Of a DNA stretch of 64,000 nt, positions 58,281 through 64,000 are shown in pieces (positions within the stretch are counted from its first letter, which is position 1; each line of letters opens with the position of its first letter). The position numbers and the translations under genes were made by a program. The notes under the pieces are model-generated. The model was not told the DNA's origin, ran no database searches, and worked only from the letters and a program-made list of their open reading frames with translations. The stretch is from the NCBI GenBank assembly GCA_038230735.1, contig JBBRMR010000011.1, forward strand, positions 29,026 to 93,025. Reading direction: 5' to 3'. This stretch comes from Arcicella sp038230735 (GTDB lineage Bacteria > Bacteroidota > Bacteroidia > Cytophagales > Spirosomataceae).

Positions 58281-58919
58281 TTAAATCTCAATCATTTCAG
58301 GTTTAATAATATTCATTAATTCCTCTATTTTATCAATATCCTTTAAGGCTGGACTAATTTCAAATTTACTATTTACATCCAAAGAATGAATCTTTAAACC
58401 TTTGATTTCTAAGGAATTATGAGCATTTTCTAAATCAATTCCTCCTGCCAAAAAGAATGGTTTTTCATTATCGTATTTATCCAAAATAGTCCAATCAAAT
58501 CTTGTACCATTGCCTCCTCTTTCTTTACCTTTGGTGTCAAACAAAAAGAAATCGCAATAGGGTTTGTAATTTTGGAGTTTCCCGAAATAGAAATTTTCAT
58601 CTACTGAAAAAGCCTTTATAATATTTACGCCTTTATGTTTTAGATTCTTACAAAAATCGGGTAATTCTTCTCCGTGTAGCTGAACGTAATCTAATTCATA
58701 TTTTCTGTACATTTCCAAGATGTAAGCTGTTGTAGCATTCACAAAAACGCCTACTTTTCGGGTGGTAAAAGGAAAGGATTTTAATAAATCTTCATCTAAT
58801 TCATTTCCCACAAAACGACTTGATTTTTCGTAAAAAATGAAGCCCATATAATCTGGTTGAAGGGCTAATAATTGGCGAATATTTTCCGCCTCACGCATTC
58901 CGCAAATTTTTAATCTCAT
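58281..58919 (-). CDS. trpF: phosphoribosylanthranilate isomerase
   Basis: 212 residues, TIM barrel. MRLKICGMREAENIRQL with catalytic Cys, MGFIFYEKSSRFVG, GVFVNAT, YVQLHGEE, the catalytic Asp region FFLFDTKGKERGGNGTRFDW, and FLAGGIDLENAHN near the phosphate loop. Third step of tryptophan synthesis. It is 16 bp upstream of hicB and separated from trpC by 134 bp of unremarkable AT-rich DNA. Confidence 0.95.
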   Translation of the reverse strand: MRLKICGMREAENIRQLLALQPDYMGFIFYEKSSRFVGNELDEDLLKSFPFTTRKVGVFVNATTAYILEMYRKYELDYVQLHGEELPDFCKNLKHKGVNIIKAFSVDENFYFGKLQNYKPYCDFFLFDTKGKERGGNGTRFDWTILDKYDNEKPFFLAGGIDLENAHNSLEIKGLKIHSLDVNSKFEISPALKDIDKIEELMNIIKPEMIEI

Positions 58920-59053
58920 ATTCTTTCTTGTGGGTGGCTGATTGTTGTGAACAAATCTACTGAAAAATCAGCAAATTGTTATTAGCCTGTTTCTCTTAAT
59001 TGTTTGATGTATTGATGGATATTATTTTAAGAACATACTGTTTCCGTTTCTTG

Positions 59054-59842
59054 TTACAATTGCCCAATTAAATCCGCCAGAGTCTTGGCTGGATTTTGGG
59101 TTTTCATAAAGGTTTCACCCATTAAAAATCCTTTGTAACCCACTGATTTCAAAAGTTTTATGGTTTCAATTTCTGAAATACAACTTTCTGAAATTTTGAT
59201 GCAATTGGCGGGAATTTTATCGGCCAATTCCAAAGACGCATTTACGTTTTGTTCCGAGAAATTTTTAAGATTTCGGTTATTTACGCCCACTACGTCTATG
59301 TACTCGCAAAGGCTTCTGTCCAACTCTTCTTCATCGTGGATTTCCAAGAGGGTTTCCATGCCTAATTCCTTGGCTAATTTGCCTAATTCTCTAATTTTTA
59401 AAGGACTCAAATTGGCAGCAATCAACAGAATTACGTCAGCCCCCATAGACTTTGCTTCGATGATTTGGTATTCATCAATCATAAAATCCTTGCGAATCAT
59501 CGGGATGCTGGGATTGGCTTTTTTGGCTCTAAGAAAATCATCGTCTGAACCGCCAAAAAAGTCAATGTCCGTCAAAACCGACAAACACACTGCACCCGCT
59601 TGTACGTAGCCACAAGTAACTTCTTCGGGCGTAACGTTGGCGTTAATAATGCCTTTTGAAGGCGATTTACGCTTAAATTCAGCAATAATTCCACTCGAAG
59701 CGGGGTTTAACAAACTGGTTTTCAGTGAATTGGTAGTTTTGGCAAAATAGCCTTTCATTTCTAATTCTTTGATAGAAACCAACGTTTTTCGTCCCGCTAC
59801 TTCTTCTTTTTTTCTATTAATTATTTTATCTAAAATGGTCAT
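59054..59842 (-). CDS. trpC: indole-3-glycerol phosphate synthase
   Basis: 262 residues. TIM barrel: LDKIINRKKEEVA at the N-terminus, IIAEFKRKSPSKGIIN (catalytic Glu and Lys), SVLTDIDFFGGSDDDFLRA, IRKDFMIDEYQIIEAKSMGADVILLIAA, LLEIHDEEEL, VGVNNRNLKNF, ISESCISE and the phosphate loop GYKGFLMGETFM. Fourth step of tryptophan synthesis. It is 3 bp downstream of trpD. Confidence 0.96.
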   Translation of the reverse strand: MTILDKIINRKKEEVAGRKTLVSIKELEMKGYFAKTTNSLKTSLLNPASSGIIAEFKRKSPSKGIINANVTPEEVTCGYVQAGAVCLSVLTDIDFFGGSDDDFLRAKKANPSIPMIRKDFMIDEYQIIEAKSMGADVILLIAANLSPLKIRELGKLAKELGMETLLEIHDEEELDRSLCEYIDVVGVNNRNLKNFSEQNVNASLELADKIPANCIKISESCISEIETIKLLKSVGYKGFLMGETFMKTQNPAKTLADLIGQL

Positions 59843-59845
59843 TAT

Positions 59846-60832
59846 TTAAGCGATAAATTTTTTGAACGAAGATAAGGCTTTTCCACTTGCTAAGGACTCT
59901 TTTGCTTTCAGAACTGCATCGGCAAGGCTCAAATCATCATCTACGCAATATAAAGCGGTAGCGGCATTCGCTAAAATCACTTCGGTTTGGGCTTTTGTAC
60001 CTTTATTTTCTAAGATATTTACCAAGATTTTGGCTGATGCTTCAACATTATTTCCGCCTTCCAAATCAGATTGTTTACATTTTGTGAAGCCTAATTGTTC
60101 GGTAGAAATGGATTCTTTGCCTTTTTGGGTAATTAATTTAAAATCGCAAGTTAAAGAGATTTCATCATAACCATCCAAGCCGTATAAAACGCCAAATTTC
60201 TTGTCCGTTTTTTGGAATAATTCTCCGTAAAGCTCTAAAATTTCTGGACTATAAACGCCCGTGAGTTGCTTTGTTACTTTGGCAGGATTAAGAATTGGTC
60301 CGAGCATATTGAAAAAAGTTTTCATGCCCAACTCCTTCCGAATCGGTCCCACGAAACGCATGGCTGGATGAAACAAAGGGGCATGAAGAAAACAAATACC
60401 TGCCTCTTCAATTTTGGCTTTTAAATAGCTTTCATCATTGGTAAATTTTACGCCCAAATATTCCAAAACCGTTGAAGAACCCACCGAAGACGAAACGCCA
60501 TGATTGCCATGTTTTGCCACGGGTTGCCCTGCCCCAGCCACCACAAAAGAAGCGGTTGTGGAGATGTTGAAAGTGTCTTTGCCATCACCGCCCGTACCAC
60601 ATACATCCATGGGCGAAAATTCTGATAAATCTATGGTCAAAGCCAAGTCCAACATCGCATCACGGAAGCCTTCTAATTCGTCCGCCGTGATGGATTTTAT
60701 CATGTAAGTCGTTAAAAATGAGGCAATTTGACTATTATTGGCTTCGCCCCGACCTATAAAAGAAAGGACTTCTTGGGCTTCTTGCTTACTGAGGATTTCG
60801 CCTGAAATTCGTTTTTGTAAGTAATTTTTCAT
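59846..60832 (-). CDS. trpD: anthranilate phosphoribosyltransferase
   Basis: 328 residues. VCGTGGDGKDTFNISTTASFVVAGAG (PRPP site), KHGNHGVSSSVGSSTVLEYLGV, FLHAPLFHPAMRFVGPIRKELGMKTFFNMLGPILNPA, YGLDGYDEISL. It starts 12 bp after trpG and ends 3 bp before trpC. Transfers phosphoribosyl to anthranilate. Confidence 0.96.
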   Translation of the reverse strand: MKNYLQKRISGEILSKQEAQEVLSFIGRGEANNSQIASFLTTYMIKSITADELEGFRDAMLDLALTIDLSEFSPMDVCGTGGDGKDTFNISTTASFVVAGAGQPVAKHGNHGVSSSVGSSTVLEYLGVKFTNDESYLKAKIEEAGICFLHAPLFHPAMRFVGPIRKELGMKTFFNMLGPILNPAKVTKQLTGVYSPEILELYGELFQKTDKKFGVLYGLDGYDEISLTCDFKLITQKGKESISTEQLGFTKCKQSDLEGGNNVEASAKILVNILENKGTKAQTEVILANAATALYCVDDDLSLADAVLKAKESLASGKALSSFKKFIA

Positions 60833-60844
60833 TTGTCTTGATAA

Positions 60845-61411
60845 TTAACTCTTCACCCAATTCTCCACCATTTTCACCCCAAATTGTGTCAAATACGCCT
60901 CTGGGTGAAACTGCACACCACGCACATCATAGCGAGTATGAGTCTCTGCCATCACGTAATTATTTTCATCTATTGCAGTGATTTTCAAGTCTTTGGGCAT
61001 TGTTTCTGGAACGACAGTCCATGAGTGATAGCGGCAAACATCCACTTCTTTGGGTACGCCTTGAAAAAGGATTTCCGATGGGTCGGTGATGATACATTTG
61101 GTGGTTACACCGTGTAATACTTCGCCCATATTGTGCAACTTTGCTCCGAAGGCTTCACCAATGGCTTGATGCCCCAAACATACGCCAAAAATAGATTTCG
61201 TAGAAGCATATTCACGGATAACATCCAACAAAATACCTGCCTCTTCAGGAATACCTGGACCAGGCGACAGGAGAATTTTATTGTATTTTCCCACTTCTTC
61301 TAAGGAGATTTCATTGTTGCGGAAAACGTCCACTTTATTGCCCAAATCTTTCAAGATATAGACTAAGTTATAGACGAACGAATCATAATTATCTAAGACT
61401 AATATGTTCAT
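60845..61411 (-). CDS. trpG: anthranilate synthase amidotransferase subunit
   Basis: 188 residues, class I glutamine amidotransferase. ILVLDNYDSFVYNLVYIL, LLSPGPGIPEEAG, nucleophile Cys in GVCLGHQAIGEAFG, YHSWTV and the His-Glu pair in VQFHPEAYLTQFG. Supplies ammonia to TrpE for anthranilate, although trpE is not next to it; a role in folate synthesis (PabA) is possible too. It is the first structural gene after the attenuator (61434-61567), so its expression should follow tryptophan supply. Confidence 0.95.
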   Translation of the reverse strand: MNILVLDNYDSFVYNLVYILKDLGNKVDVFRNNEISLEEVGKYNKILLSPGPGIPEEAGILLDVIREYASTKSIFGVCLGHQAIGEAFGAKLHNMGEVLHGVTTKCIITDPSEILFQGVPKEVDVCRYHSWTVVPETMPKDLKITAIDENNYVMAETHTRYDVRGVQFHPEAYLTQFGVKMVENWVKS

Positions 61412-61433
61412 GTTTTTATTGTTTAAAATAAAT

Positions 61434-61467
61434 AAAAAAGGCTTACTGGTTGAACAGTAAGCCTTTT
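61434..61467 (-). terminator. attenuator terminator upstream of trpG
   Basis: GGCTTACTG (61440-61448) pairs with CAGTAAGCC (61455-61463), with AAAA/TTTT extending the stem; a T-run follows on the minus strand (61434-61439). It lies 25 bp before the trpG start, so it must be bypassed for expression. Confidence 0.9.
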
Positions 61468-61510
61468 CGTAAGAATGTATCTTTTTAACGAAAACACAAA
61501 ATGATACTGT

Positions 61511-61567
61511 TCAATCGACTTTTGTCAATTGCCACCACCACGCTGTATTTTTGAAATTTGTTGTCAT
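61511..61567 (-). CDS. trpL: trp leader peptide
   Basis: 18 codons: MTTNFKNTAWWWQLTKVD, stop TGA at 61511-61513. Residues 10-12 are three consecutive Trp codons (TGG TGG TGG). The reading frame ends inside the antiterminator arm. It starts about 10 nt after the predicted transcription start. Too short for usual gene finders. Its role is as a sensor of charged tRNA-Trp. Confidence 0.9.
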   Translation of the reverse strand: MTTNFKNTAWWWQLTKVD

Positions 61568-61584
61568 TGTTTTGTTTTATGGTG

Positions 61585-61614
61585 CAAACTTAATGGATTA
61601 TGATTAGAAACAAA
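61585..61614 (-). promoter_or_regulatory. promoter of the trp operon
   Basis: On the minus strand TTTG (61611-61614), 18-bp spacer, TAAGTTTG (61585-61592), a perfect TAnnTTTG. Start of transcription expected near 61577. The -33 element begins 24 bp after the S9 peptidase stop, so the trp promoter lies directly downstream of that gene. Confidence 0.8.
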
Positions 61615-61637
61615 AATATTGAGAAATTATTTCGTAA

Positions 61638-63632
61638 TTACCTCAAAGCTGGCTTCTTCAAATACTTATCAAACCATGCAATATAACGCTCAAAACGGTC
61701 TTTTTGAAAATTTGGATTGGTGATTCCATGAAATTGACCTGGATAAATTATCAATTCAGTTGGGATGCCCAAGGATTTGAAGGCTTGATACATTTGCTCA
61801 CTGCCCACGGACGGCACATTGAAATCACTCTCGCCGACCATGAATTGTGTGGGCGTTTTGATACGGTCAGCTTTCAGAAAAGGATAGGAAAGTGCCACAT
61901 ATTTATCGAAATTTTTCCAAGGCGAACCCAACTCATTATCGTACTGCAAAATGTATTGGTCGATGCCGTATAAAGACGAAACCATCGCCACGCCCGCACC
62001 ACTCGAAGCCGCTTTGAAACGAGTATCAGAAGCAATGGTATAATCCGTTAAAATTCCGCCATAACTCCATCCGCCAATGCCTAATTTTTCGGGGTCGGCA
62101 ATACCATTTTGAACTACATAATCGGTTGCTCCCAAAATATCCAAGACTTCTTTATTGCCCCAATCGGCGGAAATTATTTTGCAAAAATCAAGTCCACGAC
62201 CATTTGAACCACGATAATTGACCGCCACCACATTATAACCAGCGGCTGCCAACATCTGTCGAGACATATCAAAATTAAATTCATCCTGTGCCACTGGTCC
62301 ACCATGAATAAAGAAAATGGTGGGTAATTTCACATCCTTCACGGCATTGGCTGGACGAAACAAAAGGTTGGAAACCGTTGCTCCATCTTTACTGGTGGAA
62401 GTAAATCCTTCAACGGTTGCCAAGTTTAAATTTGCCAAAAAATCGTCTTGATGTTTGGTTAGTTTTCGGGTATTTCCGTTTTCTATCACGTACAATTCCG
62501 TTGGGGTTTGTGGGTCGCTGAGGGTGGTTAAGAAATTACCCGATGGATGTTTTTCTAAGGAATTGAAGGTTCGATTTCCGCCTAAAATCTTGGTCATTTT
62601 GCCATCCGAAACGGTAAATTGAGCCACGTATTTAATTCGGTCATCGCTGACTAATGCCATAATTGACGTTGCATCTTTCGTCCAACGGGGCGAACCAACG
62701 GGTCTATCCAAGGATTTTGACAAGAGTTTTGGCTCGCCACCGTCTTTCGAGATTACGCATAAAATGGGTTGGTCATACATAATGTAATTGTCTGAAGAAG
62801 TGGTGCGGAGGTAGGCAATTTGCTTGCCGTCTGGACTCCATTCATGCGAAAAATCTCTGCCCGTCCACGTTGTAATTTGCTTCATGATGGCGTTGGATTT
62901 GGCATCAATTACCCAAATATCAGCATTGGCGTTTCGGTCTGGGTCAGGAGTACGATTACTCAAAAAAGCTATCTGAGAACCATCTGGCGACCATTTTGGC
63001 GAAGTTTCATCAAAATTTCCCTTCGTGAGTGTGTCAATTTTCTTGGTAGCAATATCGTACAAATACAAATGCGTAGGTTTTTGGCTCAAATATCCTTCCA
63101 CATCTTGCTTGAAATGATAGCGGTCCACTACAATGGGTTTGGGCGTTTTTACTTTTGAGGTATCGGCAGACATTTTCAAAACCAAAGCAATCTTTTTGCC
63201 ATCGGGCGACCATGCGTAATCGTTCAAATCACCCTTTTTCAAATCGGTCAATTGCTTGGCTTCACCGCCACGCCTGTCCATGAGCCAAATCTGGCTACTG
63301 GTTAAGCCATTTCGGGAAGAAACAAAAGACAAATATTTCCCGTCGGGACTCCAACGAGGTTGAGCTTCTCCATCGGGTGTGTGAGTGAGTTGAATGGACT
63401 CTTTACCATCCCAAGAGACCATCCAAATATCAGAATTGCGTTTATTTTTGACCGAATCCACCGAAGAAAGCGTGTAAGCCACCCAATTGCCATCGGGTGA
63501 AATCTGGGGATCTCCCAAACTTTGCAAACGGTAAACGTCGGAGGGTTTTAGGGGGCGTTTTGTTACATTTTGGGCATAATTACTTGAAAATGAGTACAGT
63601 AAGACTGCGAAGAGTAAAAGTGTTTTTTTCAT
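61638..63632 (-). CDS. exported S9-family prolyl oligopeptidase-like peptidase
   Basis: 664 residues with signal peptide (to ...SNYAQ). N-terminal beta-propeller of PD40-like units (ISPDGNWVAYTLSS, WSPDGKYLSFVSSRNG, WSPDGSQIAFLSNRT, WSPDGKQIAYLRT). C-terminal alpha/beta-hydrolase (about 425-664): FFIHGGPVAQDEF, nucleophile Ser in GIGGWSYGGI (near 524), Asp in MVGESDFNVP and His in YPGQFHGI. Typical secreted dipeptidyl/acylaminoacyl peptidase of Bacteroidota. Lies upstream of the trp promoter on the same strand. Confidence 0.93.
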   Translation of the reverse strand: MKKTLLLFAVLLYSFSSNYAQNVTKRPLKPSDVYRLQSLGDPQISPDGNWVAYTLSSVDSVKNKRNSDIWMVSWDGKESIQLTHTPDGEAQPRWSPDGKYLSFVSSRNGLTSSQIWLMDRRGGEAKQLTDLKKGDLNDYAWSPDGKKIALVLKMSADTSKVKTPKPIVVDRYHFKQDVEGYLSQKPTHLYLYDIATKKIDTLTKGNFDETSPKWSPDGSQIAFLSNRTPDPDRNANADIWVIDAKSNAIMKQITTWTGRDFSHEWSPDGKQIAYLRTTSSDNYIMYDQPILCVISKDGGEPKLLSKSLDRPVGSPRWTKDATSIMALVSDDRIKYVAQFTVSDGKMTKILGGNRTFNSLEKHPSGNFLTTLSDPQTPTELYVIENGNTRKLTKHQDDFLANLNLATVEGFTSTSKDGATVSNLLFRPANAVKDVKLPTIFFIHGGPVAQDEFNFDMSRQMLAAAGYNVVAVNYRGSNGRGLDFCKIISADWGNKEVLDILGATDYVVQNGIADPEKLGIGGWSYGGILTDYTIASDTRFKAASSGAGVAMVSSLYGIDQYILQYDNELGSPWKNFDKYVALSYPFLKADRIKTPTQFMVGESDFNVPSVGSEQMYQAFKSLGIPTELIIYPGQFHGITNPNFQKDRFERYIAWFDKYLKKPALR

Positions 63633-63884
63633 GGTTGATTTTATGTTGATGAAAGTTTATGCTAAGATAATTATAAAATTTAAGTTTGGGAATTGTGAGG
63701 TTTGGAAGATTTGTTCTGATGATTTCTGATATTGTGGATTTTGAAGTTGGAATTGAGGAAAGTAAAGTAGGCAGGAGGTTACTATTCTACAATTCGCCGT
63801 TTTACAGAGAGAGATAACGTCTGAAAGTTACAATTCAAAACCTTATGTTATATATATTCAGGTTCTCTGACAGTTTTTGTGGAT
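63633..63884. other. intergenic region between the S9 gene and an IS end
   Basis: AT-rich DNA upstream of the S9 peptidase gene. The right part (about 63851-63884) leads into the insertion sequence: AGGTTCTCTGACAGTTTTTG near 63860-63879 may be the terminal inverted repeat, preceded by TATATATT that could be the 8-bp target duplication. No gene recognised. Confidence 0.45.
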
Positions 63885-64000
63885 TCAGCAAGATATAGCT
63901 AAAACCCTTAATTTTAAGTTTTCAAAATTAGTCATTCCAAAAGCCGTTCTTCGGACACTTCTTATGAGGTTATTGAGTCCTTCTGTTACGGCATTTGAAA
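63861..64000 (-). mobile_element. ISL3-family insertion sequence, left-hand portion
   Basis: One end of an IS runs off the window. Evidence is the transposase C-terminus (63885-64000) and a candidate terminal repeat GGTTCTCTGACAG from about 63861. The other end and the target duplication lie outside the window. Confidence 0.7.
63885..64000 (-). CDS. ISL3-family transposase, C-terminal fragment (runs off edge)
   Basis: Last 37 or so codons of a minus-strand gene whose start is beyond the window. It ends SNAVTEGLNNLIRSVRRTAF then GMTNFENLKLRVLA and the stop at 63885-63887. TEGLNN..I...(R/K)R.(A/Y)(F/Y)G..NFEN...R.L is the highly conserved C-terminal signature of ISL3 DDE transposases. The stop is about 25 bp inside the proposed terminal repeat, as usual for compact IS elements. 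Truncation by the window, not by mutation. Confidence 0.85.
   Translation of the reverse strand, partial: SNAVTEGLNNLIRSVRRTAFGMTNFENLKLRVLAISC

Larger units (their letters stand above)
61434..61567 (-). promoter_or_regulatory. trp operon attenuator (Bacteroid-trp type)
   Basis: Leader with an 18-codon peptide containing three successive Trp codons, followed by two competing structures. Antiterminator: TTGAACAGTA (minus strand, 61505-61514) pairs perfectly over 10 bp with TACTGTTCAA (61450-61459), which is part of the terminator stem. A ribosome stalled at the Trp codons would leave the upstream arm free and allow transcription; one reaching the stop codon would cover it and the terminator would form. 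This matches the Bacteroid-trp RNA class described for Bacteroidota. Confidence 0.9.

Overview
The window is chromosomal DNA from a member of the Bacteroidota, most likely the order Cytophagales (Emticicia/Arcicella/Runella-like). The evidence is a GldH gliding lipoprotein, a PSP1/RicT protein, many short lipoproteins with a Bacteroidota lipobox, DUF6089, DUF4833 and DUF4394 proteins, a Wzi-type outer-membrane protein, very long Ig/PKD-rich secreted proteins, and promoters of the form TTTG...TAnnTTTG. The DNA is moderately AT-rich. No rRNA, tRNA or CRISPR array was seen. Genus-level naming is inference.

Layout. 0.1-7.7 kb (minus strand): SprT-like protein, LON-domain protein, gldH, ricT-like, purD, recQ, DUF2442. 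7.8-16.3 kb: KpsF-type arabinose-5-phosphate isomerase convergent with a GntR regulator, two LVIVD lipoproteins, an ECH1-like crotonase, an MFS transporter, a Uma2 nuclease, an alpha/beta hydrolase overlapping ispF, and a GNAT acetyltransferase. 16.4-22.5 kb: a TPR membrane glycosyltransferase-like protein, a DUF6089 outer-membrane protein, bifunctional rel/spoT, and a Fur-family regulator. 22.6-28.4 kb: a possible metal-handling region (DUF3299 protein, FtsX-like permease, ABC ATPase, AraC regulator, DUF4394 lipoprotein, and a small lipoprotein behind a promoter with two identical palindromes). 28.5-39.6 kb: two giant secreted proteins, a beta-propeller protein and an M36 metalloprotease, that share their C-terminal half at both DNA and protein level. 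40-46 kb: small membrane protein, sppA, DUF4833, amidase, membrane protein, and a second His-rich Fur/Zur-type regulator. 46.2-50.7 kb: hisA-hisF-hisIE, a holin-like membrane protein, a TonB-C protein behind a long structured leader, and moaD. 50.7-56.6 kb: wzi-like, a long PurF-like amidotransferase, prmC, ribD. 56.6-61.6 kb: a trp operon (trpG-D-C-F-hicB-hicA-B) lacking trpE and trpA. It has a complete attenuator: promoter, an 18-codon leader peptide with three consecutive Trp codons, an antiterminator and a terminator. 61.6-64 kb: an S9 peptidase and the 3' end of an ISL3-family transposase at the right edge.

The most unusual signal is not a gene. Spacer after spacer carries short arrays of degenerate 7-nt repeats. 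The unit sequence differs between loci but the 7-base period holds, and arrays often come as an inverted pair. At least 15 loci were found here, including two arrays inside the prmC coding sequence and one forming the apparent N-terminus of ribD. A second repeat class, palindromes with GTACCAC/GTAC ends, lies in other spacers. All functions are assigned by reading motifs by eye; no database search was run.
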